Assembly (NCBI GenBank): GCA_002360535.1
Contig: DEQR01000020.1
Coordinates: forward strand, 95,829 to 103,587
Source of the DNA: Thiobacillus sp. UBA3361
GTDB taxonomy: Bacteria > Pseudomonadota > Gammaproteobacteria > Burkholderiales > Thiobacillaceae
DNA: 7,759 bases
Reading direction: 5' to 3'
This document shows, piece after piece, positions 1-6,017 of this stretch; the first letter of the stretch is position 1, and every line of letters begins with the position of its first letter. The translations under genes were made by a program, and so were the position numbers. The notes beneath the pieces are model-generated. The model made no database searches. It was not told where the DNA came from and saw only the letters and a program-made list of their open reading frames with translations.

Positions 1-22
1 GCGGACGAGGTCCGCTCCTACA
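1..22 (+). repeat. REP-like palindromic element (partial, at window edge)
   Basis: Reading the plus strand, GCGGAC (1-6) pairs with GTCCGC (10-15) around a GAG loop, and TCCTACA follows at 16-22. A short GC-rich imperfect palindrome followed by CTCCTACA is the known arrangement of the REP family described in Pseudomonas putida and relatives, which is mobilised by RAYT (TnpA-REP) transposases. The element probably extends left out of the window. It sits only about 10 bases past the hoxY stop codon. There is no T-run on either visible side, so it does not look like an ordinary intrinsic terminator, although REPs can influence mRNA stability. The assignment rests on one copy; no second copy was seen in the window. 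Confidence 0.62.
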
Positions 23-32
23 TGCGGGTCTT

Positions 33-590
33 TCAGTCATAGCTGATCAGGCCATGCCCCAGTTTGGGCGTGCGGCCGGCGATCAGGTCGGTGAGGAACT
101 TCCAGATGGCATCCGCCGAGGGCGGGCAACCGGGGATGAAGTAATCCACCTTCACCACCTCGTGGATGGGGTGCACCTTGTCCAGGGGCAGGGGCAGCTC
201 CGGGTCGTTGGGGATGCCGCCCTTGGACAGGCTGACCTCGGTGACGTACACCTCCTGCAGGCAGTCCGCCAGGTCCAGGTGGTTGCGCTGGGCGGGCAGG
301 CCGCCGGTGACGGCGCAGGCGCCGATGGCGATGAGCACCTTGCAGTTGGCGCGGAACTCGCGCAGCACGTGGACGTTTTCCGCGTTGCAGATGCCGCCCT
401 CGACGATGCCGATGTCGCAGGGGCCGCAGTGCTTGATGTCGGTCAGCGGCGTGCGGTCGAATTCGATCAGCGGCAGCAGGTCGAACAGACGCTCGTCGAT
501 GTCCAGGAAGGACATGTGGCAGCCGAAACAGCCGGCCAGGGAGGTGGTGGCGACGCGCAGTTTGCGGGTCGGTTCGGTGGGTGCGTTCAT
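33..590 (-). CDS. hoxY: NAD-reducing [NiFe]-hydrogenase small subunit HoxY
   Basis: This 185-residue protein is the small electron-transfer subunit of a cytoplasmic bidirectional NAD-linked hydrogenase. It carries electrons between the NiFe site in HoxH and the HoxU iron-sulfur chain. The ligands expected for the proximal [4Fe-4S] cluster are present: GCFGC (Cys21, Cys24), GACA (Cys92) and PGCPP (Cys155). There is no Tat signal peptide and no medial or distal cluster domain, which fits the short HoxY type rather than membrane-bound hydrogenases. Extra cysteines occur in HCGPC (Cys55, Cys58) and at Cys68. The ATG overlaps the hoxU stop as ATGA, and a strong Shine-Dalgarno sequence (GGAGGA) lies inside the end of hoxU, so this start is preferred over the long open frame that continues upstream through hoxU. 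The partner hoxH is not in the window. The family is clear; the distinction from NuoB-like proteins rests on overall sequence and the HoxFU neighbours. Confidence 0.93.
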   Translation of the reverse strand: MNAPTEPTRKLRVATTSLAGCFGCHMSFLDIDERLFDLLPLIEFDRTPLTDIKHCGPCDIGIVEGGICNAENVHVLREFRANCKVLIAIGACAVTGGLPAQRNHLDLADCLQEVYVTEVSLSKGGIPNDPELPLPLDKVHPIHEVVKVDYFIPGCPPSADAIWKFLTDLIAGRTPKLGHGLISYD

Positions 591-1351
591 TTTTCCTCCG
601 CCTCCTCGCAGGCGGCGCAGCGGCCGTCGCCGGCCGGCGCCCGGGGCGCGTCGGCCAGGGCCTGGGCGCTGATCGGGCTGGCGTCGTAGCGGCGCGCGCC
701 GATGGGCTGGGCGAAGCCGACCCGCTTCTTCAGGATCACCCCCACCGGGCAGACCTGCACCGCCTTGTCGGTCAGCGCCACGTCGGTGTCTTCCAGGCGG
801 CCGCTGGGGGCGTTGACGATGAGGTGCTTGTCGATGCCGCGCCCCGACAGGGCGAACACGCACTTGCCGTCCACCTCGCAGGAGGCGCGCACGCACAGCT
901 CGCACAGGATGCAGCGGTTGAAGTCGAGCAGCAGGTCGGGGTGGGAGGCGTCCACCGGTCGGTCGGGGAACAGGTGGCGAAAGCCGGCCGTCATCACCCC
1001 CAAGTCGTAGCCCAGGGCCTGCAAGGCGCAGTTGCCACTCTTCTCGCAGGACGGGCAGAAGTGGTTGCCCTCGGCGAACAGCATCTGCACCAGGGTGCGA
1101 CGCAGGTCGTTCATCTCGTCGCTGGCGCTCTCCACCTCCAGGCCGGCCTGGGCGGGCAGGGTGCAGGAGGCGGCGGTGCGGTTGCCCACCTTCACCGTGC
1201 ACACCTTGCAGCTGCCGTGGGGCTTGAACTCCGGGTGGTAGCACAGGTGGGGGATGTAGTGCCCCGCCGCGAGCGCAGCCTGGATGACGGTCTGGCCGGG
1301 GGCGAAGGGGATTTCCTCGCCGTCCAGTAGGAAGGTCTGGGTGTCGCTCAT
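587..1351 (-). CDS. hoxU: NAD-reducing hydrogenase diaphorase iron-sulfur subunit HoxU
   Basis: A 254-residue protein related to the N-terminal part of NuoG; it relays electrons between HoxF and HoxY. Domains in order: a plant-type [2Fe-2S] ferredoxin domain (about 1-75; Cys37, Cys48, Cys51, Cys63), a His-Cys3 [4Fe-4S] motif (His97, Cys99, Cys102, Cys108), then a [4Fe-4S] site with Cys147, Cys150, Cys153 and the distant Cys201 in a CPVG motif. Additional cysteines at 158 and 164 and a C-terminal CAAC (245-248) are outside these standard sites. The protein ends in an acidic tail (EEAEEK) whose codons also form the hoxY ribosome binding site. The start ATG overlaps the hoxF stop as ATGA, with GGAGG seven bases upstream, so translation is probably coupled. 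An NADH:quinone oxidoreductase NuoG is excluded by length: there is no molybdopterin-like C-terminal domain. Confidence 0.93.
   Translation of the reverse strand: MSDTQTFLLDGEEIPFAPGQTVIQAALAAGHYIPHLCYHPEFKPHGSCKVCTVKVGNRTAASCTLPAQAGLEVESASDEMNDLRRTLVQMLFAEGNHFCPSCEKSGNCALQALGYDLGVMTAGFRHLFPDRPVDASHPDLLLDFNRCILCELCVRASCEVDGKCVFALSGRGIDKHLIVNAPSGRLEDTDVALTDKAVQVCPVGVILKKRVGFAQPIGARRYDASPISAQALADAPRAPAGDGRCAACEEAEEK
591..605 (-). promoter_or_regulatory. hoxY ribosome binding site inside the hoxU tail
   Basis: On the minus strand GGAGGCGGAGGAAAA immediately precedes the hoxY ATG. The GGAGGA core is four to five bases from the start codon. It lies within hoxU codons for the Glu-rich C-terminus and decides the hoxY start despite an open frame running further upstream. 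Confidence 0.75.
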
Positions 1352-3222
1352 TCGGTGGCCTCCGTGCTCAAATGCGCGCCCGCGTCGTCGCGCCCGGTCA
1401 TGCGCCGGGCCCGGGCCAGGGCCCCGTCCAGGTCGAAGGCGGGCTCGAAATCCAGGGACTTGAGGCGCTTCTCATAGGTGGGCCGGAAGCGCCTGAGGGT
1501 GTCCAGGGTGGGATTGCAGGCGGTGTGGCCCAGGCCGCAGTGGGCCGACTGGTGCAGCACCCGGTCCAGCTTCTCGATCTCAGCCAGGTCGTAGGGCGTG
1601 CCGTGGCCGGCGGCGATCTTGTCCATGGTGGCCTTGAGCATGGTGGTACCCACCCGGCAGGGAGTGCAGAAGCCGCAGCTCTCGTGGGCGAAGAAGTGGG
1701 CGAAGTTGCGCGCCACCTGGAACATGTCGCGGCTCTGGTCGAAGACCATGAAGGCGCCGGCGGTGGGCAGGTCCTCGAAGGCGATGCGGCGGTCGAATTC
1801 GTCGGCGGCGATGCACACCCCCGAAGGGCCGCTGATCTGCACCGCCTGAGTATTCACCGCGCCGCAGTCCGCCAGCACCTGGCGCACCGGGGTGCCGAAG
1901 GGATACTCGTAGATGCCCGGCCGGGCGCAGTCGCCGGACACGGACAATACCTTGGTGCCGGCCGACTTGGCGGTGCCAATGACCCGGTACCAGTCGCCCC
2001 CCTTTGCGGCGATGAGTGCGGCGGCGCAGAAGGTCTCCACGTTGTTCACCGTGGTCGGCCGTTGCAGATAGCCGTGGGTAACCGGATAGGGCGGGCGGTT
2101 GCGGGGGATGCCGCGCTTGCCCTCCAGGGACTCGATCAGGGCCGATTCCTCGCCGCACACGTAGGCGCCGGCCCCCAGGTGGATCTGGATGTCGAAGTCG
2201 AAGCCCTTCAGGCCGGCGATGTCCTTGCCCAGCAGGCCGGCGGCGCGGCGGCGTGCCAGGGTTTCCTCCAAGGGCGCCAGCAGGTGGCGGTATTCGCCGC
2301 GCAGGTAGAGGAATCCTTGGCCCGCGCCGATGGCGTAGGCGCACACGGTCATGCCCTCGAACACCAGGTCGGCGTAGCCGCTCAACAAGACGCGGTCCTT
2401 GAAGGTGCCCGGCTCCCCTTCGTCGGCGTTGCACACCACATAGCGCATGGGTCCCGAGGCGTTGCGGCAAGCCTCCCACTTCAGGCCGGTGGTGAAGCCC
2501 GCCCCACCCCGGCCGCGCAGGCCGGCGCGCTTGATCTCGTCCAGCACCGCCAGCGGACCTTGCGGCGCGGCGATGTTGGCCTCGCGCCAGGAACGGGCGT
2601 TGGCCGCGGCCTCGGCCGCGCTTTCAGAACCTCTGGCGACGGCGGCGCGCAGGGCGTCGCCGGGCTGGAGGTCGTGGCCCAGCAGGATGTCGCGGCGGCG
2701 GATGTTGTCCTGGATGGAGAACAGGTCGGCGGGCCACTCGGTGACCGGCGCCTGATCGAGCACCAGTTGGGCGATGCAGTCCAGGCGTTCGATATTCGTG
2801 TTGGGGATGGCCCAGCCGTTGACCAGCAGGCCTGGCCCCTGGTCGCAGAGGCCGGTGCATGAGGTGAAATCGACGCGCACCAGGCCATCCTCGGACACAT
2901 GCCCCCGTTCCACCAGCAGCTTGCCGCACAGATAGTCCAGCAAGGCCGTATTGCCCCGCATGCGGTCGGTGATGTTGTCGGAAAACAGGATGTGGTAACG
3001 CGCCGGGCGGTCGGTGCGCAGAAAGCTGTAGAAACCGGCCACGCCCTCGACGCGGGCCGCCGGCAAACCCAGCAGGTCGCCCAGAAGGGCGATCGCCTCC
3101 GGTTCGATCCAGCCGCGGACATCCTGGACGTCCCGCAATACCTGCAACAGTCGGGTGGGGGCGCCCGCATGCCGCTGGACGATGGCCGCCAGCACCTCAC
3201 GCAATTCGGTCTGTTCCGGCAT
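1348..3222 (-). CDS. hoxF: NAD-reducing hydrogenase diaphorase subunit HoxF (HoxE-like domain fused)
   Basis: This 624-residue flavoprotein carries the NAD(H) site of the soluble hydrogenase. Residues about 1-165 form a NuoE/HoxE-like thioredoxin-fold domain; about 170-610 are NuoF-like. The NuoF part shows the glycine-rich RGRGGAGF (236-243) and CNADEGEPGTFKDR (264-277) segments for FMN and NADH, GAGAYVCGEES (350-360), and the [4Fe-4S] ligands Cys516, Cys519, Cys522 (SCGFCTPC) and Cys562. In the NuoE-like domain only the second cysteine pair remains (Cys122, Cys126); where the first pair is expected there are Ser81 and Asp86, so a normal [2Fe-2S] cluster is unlikely there. A fused HoxE domain is the Cupriavidus-type arrangement, unlike cyanobacterial operons with a separate hoxE. 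The start has a good Shine-Dalgarno sequence and a sigma-54 promoter about 110 bases upstream. Formate dehydrogenase FdsB has a similar fusion, but the adjacent hoxU and hoxY argue for hydrogenase. Confidence 0.93.
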   Translation of the reverse strand: MPEQTELREVLAAIVQRHAGAPTRLLQVLRDVQDVRGWIEPEAIALLGDLLGLPAARVEGVAGFYSFLRTDRPARYHILFSDNITDRMRGNTALLDYLCGKLLVERGHVSEDGLVRVDFTSCTGLCDQGPGLLVNGWAIPNTNIERLDCIAQLVLDQAPVTEWPADLFSIQDNIRRRDILLGHDLQPGDALRAAVARGSESAAEAAANARSWREANIAAPQGPLAVLDEIKRAGLRGRGGAGFTTGLKWEACRNASGPMRYVVCNADEGEPGTFKDRVLLSGYADLVFEGMTVCAYAIGAGQGFLYLRGEYRHLLAPLEETLARRRAAGLLGKDIAGLKGFDFDIQIHLGAGAYVCGEESALIESLEGKRGIPRNRPPYPVTHGYLQRPTTVNNVETFCAAALIAAKGGDWYRVIGTAKSAGTKVLSVSGDCARPGIYEYPFGTPVRQVLADCGAVNTQAVQISGPSGVCIAADEFDRRIAFEDLPTAGAFMVFDQSRDMFQVARNFAHFFAHESCGFCTPCRVGTTMLKATMDKIAAGHGTPYDLAEIEKLDRVLHQSAHCGLGHTACNPTLDTLRRFRPTYEKRLKSLDFEPAFDLDGALARARRMTGRDDAGAHLSTEATE

Positions 3223-3228
3223 GGTGAT

Positions 3229-3238
3229 CCTTCCTCCG
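3229..3238 (-). promoter_or_regulatory. hoxF ribosome binding site
   Basis: On the minus strand CGGAGGAAGG lies just upstream of the hoxF ATG at 3222, six bases from its near end. It is a strong Shine-Dalgarno match and supports this ATG as the start. Confidence 0.75.
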
Positions 3239-3286
3239 TCTCCTCCGATGGGTGGCGGGAAATCGCTGTTGTAGTGTCTTCTCAGT

Positions 3287-3316
3287 TTATTACCTTAACG
3301 CGTCATTTCGTGTCAC
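3287..3316 (-). promoter_or_regulatory. Possible sigma-70 promoter for hoxF (weak)
   Basis: Minus strand GTGACA (3316-3311) is separated by 18 bases from TAATAA (3292-3287), resembling -35 and -10 boxes, in a locally AT-rich pocket of a GC-rich region. It lies at and just downstream of the expected start point of the better-matching sigma-54 promoter, so it may be chance or a second basal promoter. Confidence 0.25.
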
Positions 3317-3327
3317 GCAGAGACCTG

Positions 3328-3343
3328 TGCAAGCCCCGTGCCA
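3328..3343 (-). promoter_or_regulatory. Sigma-54 (RpoN) promoter for the hoxFUY operon
   Basis: The minus strand reads TGGCACGGGGCTTGCA. This matches the sigma-54 consensus TGGCACG-N4-TTGCW at every fixed base, with correct GG (-24) to GC (-12) spacing. It points toward hoxF and predicts a start point near 3317 and a leader of about 95 bases. The same promoter type, activated by the NtrC-family regulator HoxA, drives the soluble hydrogenase operon of Cupriavidus necator, so both position and logic fit. The activator gene is not visible in this window. Confidence 0.85.
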
Positions 3344-3402
3344 GCTATCGGCGTTCGCCCAAAGCCGCACGGGCACAGGCCGTTCTGGCGAAAAAACAGC
3401 GT

Positions 3403-3415
3403 AAACATAAGGTTG
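3403..3415 (-). promoter_or_regulatory. Candidate IHF-type bend site (weak)
   Basis: The AT-rich stretch between the sigma-54 promoter and the mobA end contains AAACATAAGGTTG (plus strand), two mismatches from the IHF consensus WATCARNNNNTTR, with a neighbouring A6 run at 3391-3396. It would sit about 85-100 bases upstream of the predicted start point, a plausible place for a bend that brings an enhancer-bound activator to RpoN polymerase. The match is imperfect and could be chance. Confidence 0.22.
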
Positions 3416-3461
3416 TGGCAGCGACCCGCGACACCCAGCCTCCGCAGGTTGCCTGGAATGC

Positions 3462-3476
3462 GCCCCGCAAGCGGGC
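3462..3476. promoter_or_regulatory. GC-rich dyad between mobA and hoxF (activator site or weak terminator)
   Basis: CCCGC-AA-GCGGG (3464-3475) is a perfect 5-base dyad lying 13 bases past the mobA stop and about 150 bases upstream of the predicted hoxF start point. No T-run follows on the minus strand, so it is at best a poor intrinsic terminator. The distance is typical for the enhancer site of an NtrC-family activator, but I cannot match it to a known binding motif. Confidence 0.2.
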
Positions 3477-3488
3477 CGATGGAAGGCC

Positions 3489-4124
3489 TTATGCACCAGT
3501 TCTGAACAATTCCGGCCGGCCGGCCGCCAACGTTTCGGCCCGTTCCAGGTCATCGGGGGTATTGATGTTGAAGAAGGCCTCACCCGCCGCCGCGAACGGT
3601 ACGCCGCGGGCGCCCAGTGCGCCCAGCCAGGCTCGCACCTGGCGTCCTCCCGCGGCCACATGGGCGGCCAGGTCAGGCAGCAGATCGCGGCGCAACAGCA
3701 TGACCGCGTAGTGCTCGCGCTCCGGCTCGGCGGCATAGACGGCGCCCAGGCCCTGTTCCACCGCTGCCGCATGCAGGCGCGACGCCAGGTCCGCGGGCAG
3801 GAAAGGCAGATCGCAGGGCACCACTAGCAACCACTCGCCGCTCAGCCGCGCCCCGGCTGCCAGGATGCCGGCCAGGGGGCCGGGATGATCGGGTAGATCG
3901 TCGGGCACCACCGGCCAACCCAGTGCGGCATAGGCCTCCGGGTTGCGGTTGGCGCTGATGACGAGGGCGCGCACCTGTGGCGCCAGGCGGCGGGCCACCC
4001 ACTCCGCCAGGGGATGGCCGCGCAAGGGCAGCAGTCCCTTGTCCTCGCCCGACATGCGGCGCGCCCGGCCGCCCGCCAGGATCACCCCGTCCACGGAGGG
4101 CTGGAATGCCCGGGTGTCATTCAC
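3489..4124 (-). CDS. mobA: Molybdenum cofactor guanylyltransferase MobA
   Basis: MobA transfers GMP from GTP to molybdopterin cofactor, giving the MGD form used by DMSO-reductase family enzymes such as nitrate reductases and formate dehydrogenases; it is cytoplasmic. With the GTG start the protein has 211 residues, close to the roughly 195 of E. coli MobA. It shows the nucleotidyltransferase signature LAGGRARRMSGEDKG (16-30), DHPGPLAG (79-86), the metal-binding PCD (103-105) and the C-terminal NINTPDDL (186-193). GTG at 4124 is chosen because it places the LAGG motif about 15 residues in; the next upstream sequence lies within the glycosyltransferase. The GTGAATGA sequence makes it overlap the upstream stop by 8 bases. 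A nearby ATG at 4120 is out of frame. There is no evident Shine-Dalgarno, so translation is probably coupled to the upstream gene. It is unrelated in cofactor to the NiFe hydrogenase. Confidence 0.9.
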   Translation of the reverse strand: MNDTRAFQPSVDGVILAGGRARRMSGEDKGLLPLRGHPLAEWVARRLAPQVRALVISANRNPEAYAALGWPVVPDDLPDHPGPLAGILAAGARLSGEWLLVVPCDLPFLPADLASRLHAAAVEQGLGAVYAAEPEREHYAVMLLRRDLLPDLAAHVAAGGRQVRAWLGALGARGVPFAAAGEAFFNINTPDDLERAETLAAGRPELFRTGA

Positions 4125-5667
4125 GACGCAGCAATTGGAAGGCCTGGTCTTTCTGGCGCGGCCGAACCGCCTGCCAGACGCTACGGTAGCCGTCACGGGG
4201 GCCGTATTCGGCCGTGCCCTGCACGAACAGCCAGGGGCAGTCGCTGCCCGTGCCGCCGACCCGCTCACCCAGGTGATAGCTGAAGATGACCTGTGCCGCC
4301 GGGTCCACCTCCAGGCTGACGCACTCGCCCGCCGGCAGGTGCCCGGCGAGGCCCCGCACCAGCGGGCGATAGCCCCAGCCGGCCTCAATCCAGGGACGGA
4401 ACAGGGCGATCACCAACGTCCAGGTCAGGGCCATGCCCGTGGCCCAGACCAGGGCGGGACGCAGCTGGGCACGGGGGAAGAAGGGCACGGCCAGCAGCCA
4501 GAGCACACTGGCCGCGACGGCCAGCCCGATCTCGGCCCGGCCGGCGGACGCCGCGTAGTCGGGCACGAGGCGGGCCATGTGCCGCGCCAGGCCGGGCGGC
4601 CAGCCCCATTCCAGGGCGGTGAAATAGACCCAGAAGGCGATCAGGAAGAACAGGAAGCAGGTCACCCCGAACCAGTAGAAGGCCTGGGCTGCCCCCCGCT
4701 TCAGGGTCGCCACGCCGTGGGCGGCCAGCAGGGTGAGTGGCAGAAGCAGGGGCAGGGCTGCCCCGTCGCGCGACAGTGACGGCAGGTGCGCGGCCAGGAA
4801 CAGCAGGGCCGTGGCCAGCAAGGGCAGATGCAGCGGATGGCCGCGGCCCAGCTTGCGGTGTTCGTGCCAAATCGCCCAGGCGGCCAACGGCCAGGCCGGC
4901 CAGGCATACCAGACCAGCATGGAAAGCAGGTAACCGGTGCGCGGCAAGGGCACCAGGCCGGTGGATTGCAGCGACCACCAGGCCTGCAGCTGGCCTGCGC
5001 CGGACAGGATGAACATCCAGGCCGCGAGCAGCCCCGCGGCCAGCAACAGGCCGCGCGGCAGGGCACGGCGGAAGGCACGCTCGACATGGCCTGGCAGGAC
5101 CAGCACGACCAGAGCCATGACCAGGCCCAGCAGGCCGTCCCCCAAACCGCGCGCCAGCACTGCGCCCGCCAGCCCCAGGCCCAGCAGCCAGCTGCCACGC
5201 GTATTGCCGCCCCGGGTCTCCACCAGGCCCAACAGCAGCAGGGCATAGGCGGCCATCAGGGCGGTTTCCGGCAGCAGGGCGTGGGCGCGCAGCATGAAGC
5301 CGAAGGCCCCCACCAGCAGCAGGGTCGCGGCCGCGCCATGGCCCGGACCGAACAAGCGCCGGGCGGTCAGGGCGGTGAGCAGCACCGTCAACAGGGTAAA
5401 CAGGCCGCTGGCCAGGCGGGCGCCGTCCTGCCAGTCCAGCCCGGTCTCGAAAACGCGCGCCAGGACGCCGCTGGTCAGTACGTAGAGGGGCGACTCCAGC
5501 GGCAGGCGGCCGAACTGCAGCCAATGCCAGACCTGGGCGAAGGCCAGCGCCTCCTCCGCCTTCCAGGCATCCCGGCCGGTCAGGCCGAAGCCGGCCCAGA
5601 ACAGGACCAGCAGGACCAGCCAGAAGAGCTTGCTGGGAGGCGTGCTGTGCAGGCCTTCGGGTTGCAT
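4117..5667 (-). CDS. Membrane glycosyltransferase, GT-C fold (PMT/ArnT-like)
   Basis: A 516-residue polytopic membrane protein resembling the GT39/ArnT-like (PMT_2) enzymes that move a sugar from a polyprenyl-phosphate donor to an acceptor on the periplasmic side. The first membrane helix (about 13-30) is followed by a loop GRDAWKAEEA (31-40) with the acidic residues (Asp33, Glu38/39) typical of the catalytic loop in this fold. A second acidic motif LPETALMAAY is at 132-141, and about ten more hydrophobic segments follow up to about residue 423. The C-terminal 90 residues (about 425-516) are soluble and probably periplasmic. Sugar and acceptor cannot be read from the sequence. The ATG lies only 21 bases downstream of the rpmE terminator and has no good Shine-Dalgarno, so expression may depend on read-through or a promoter within rpmE. 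It overlaps mobA. Confidence 0.8.
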   Translation of the reverse strand: MQPEGLHSTPPSKLFWLVLLVLFWAGFGLTGRDAWKAEEALAFAQVWHWLQFGRLPLESPLYVLTSGVLARVFETGLDWQDGARLASGLFTLLTVLLTALTARRLFGPGHGAAATLLLVGAFGFMLRAHALLPETALMAAYALLLLGLVETRGGNTRGSWLLGLGLAGAVLARGLGDGLLGLVMALVVLVLPGHVERAFRRALPRGLLLAAGLLAAWMFILSGAGQLQAWWSLQSTGLVPLPRTGYLLSMLVWYAWPAWPLAAWAIWHEHRKLGRGHPLHLPLLATALLFLAAHLPSLSRDGAALPLLLPLTLLAAHGVATLKRGAAQAFYWFGVTCFLFFLIAFWVYFTALEWGWPPGLARHMARLVPDYAASAGRAEIGLAVAASVLWLLAVPFFPRAQLRPALVWATGMALTWTLVIALFRPWIEAGWGYRPLVRGLAGHLPAGECVSLEVDPAAQVIFSYHLGERVGGTGSDCPWLFVQGTAEYGPRDGYRSVWQAVRPRQKDQAFQLLRRE

Positions 5668-5688
5668 CGGCGAATCCGGCGCCAGAAC

Positions 5689-5711
5689 AAAAAAGGCAGC
5701 CTAGGCTGCCT
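5689..5711 (-). terminator. Rho-independent terminator of rpmE
   Basis: On the minus strand AGGCAGCCTAGGCTGCCT (5711-5694) is a perfect 18-base palindrome, forming a 7-base-pair stem with a CTAG loop, and the T-run (six T's, 5694-5689) begins at the last stem base. It lies 30 bases past the rpmE stop codon. It ends right in front of the glycosyltransferase start. Confidence 0.92.
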
Positions 5712-5741
5712 CTTGCCACATCCGCATCGGGACGGGGTCGG

Positions 5742-5951
5742 TCACGACTTCTTCATGCCGTACTTCTGACGGAATTTCTCGACGCGGCCCGCCGTATCCA
5801 CGATCTTCTGCTTGCCGGTGTAGAACGGATGGCAGGCGGAGCAGACTTCCACATGCAAGGGCTTGCTGTTGGTGGACCGAGTGGTGAAGGTGTTGCCGCA
5901 GCTGCAGGTGACGCTGATCTCTTGGTAATTGGGATGAATGCCGGATTTCAT
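5742..5951 (-). CDS. rpmE: 50S ribosomal protein bL31, zinc-ribbon type
   Basis: A 69-residue basic ribosomal protein of the large subunit, close to the 70 residues of E. coli L31. It starts MKSGIHPNYQEI and carries the zinc-binding cysteines Cys16, Cys18, Cys37 and Cys40 (CSCG and VCSACHPFYTG). This marks it as the zinc-containing RpmE rather than the zinc-free paralogue that is induced when zinc is scarce. The FYTGKQK segment and the lysine-rich end (KYGMKKS) are also typical of the family. It forms its own transcription unit, with a promoter at 5989-6017 and an intrinsic terminator at 5689-5711. The Shine-Dalgarno is poor (GAAAG about eight bases upstream of the ATG). Confidence 0.97.
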   Translation of the reverse strand: MKSGIHPNYQEISVTCSCGNTFTTRSTNSKPLHVEVCSACHPFYTGKQKIVDTAGRVEKFRQKYGMKKS

Positions 5952-5988
5952 GGCGCGCTTTCAGTTCAACAAGCCGGAAAAGGGCGGC

Positions 5989-6017
5989 ATTATGCACAAA
6001 AATGCCTTTGCCGGCAA
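5989..6017 (-). promoter_or_regulatory. Sigma-70-type promoter of rpmE
   Basis: Minus strand TTGCCG (6017-6012) and CATAAT (5994-5989) are separated by exactly 17 bases, in the AT-richer gap between the kinase gene and rpmE. The predicted start point near 5982 gives a leader of about 30 bases. The -35 box overlaps the palindrome TTTGCCGGCAAA (6008-6019). Confidence 0.6.

Noticed and set aside
581..1330. Plus-strand open frame of 249 codons opposite hoxU
   Set aside because: Shadow of hoxU caused by high GC; no recognisable domain, and the minus-strand HoxU has every expected cluster ligand.
1372..2862. Long plus-strand open frame (496 codons) opposite hoxF
   Set aside because: It is antisense to a clearly recognisable HoxF with all NuoF motifs; the product is low-complexity Gly/Ala/Val-rich sequence of the kind that GC-rich codon bias produces, with no family I recognise.
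33..3222. Interpretation as formate dehydrogenase (fdsGBA) or complex I (nuoEFG), prompted by NuoE/F-like domains and nearby mobA
   Set aside because: The third gene is a HoxY-type hydrogenase small subunit, HoxU is far too short for NuoG or FdsA, and the upstream promoter and gene order match soluble hydrogenase operons.
3464..3475. GC dyad after mobA as a standard intrinsic terminator
   Set aside because: The perfect arms leave a two-base loop and no T-run follows; listed only as a low-confidence dyad.
4786..5769. Plus-strand open frame (327 codons), very Gln-rich
   Set aside because: Antisense of the Leu-rich membrane glycosyltransferase: Leu CTG codons read as CAG (Gln) on the other strand. 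No independent support.
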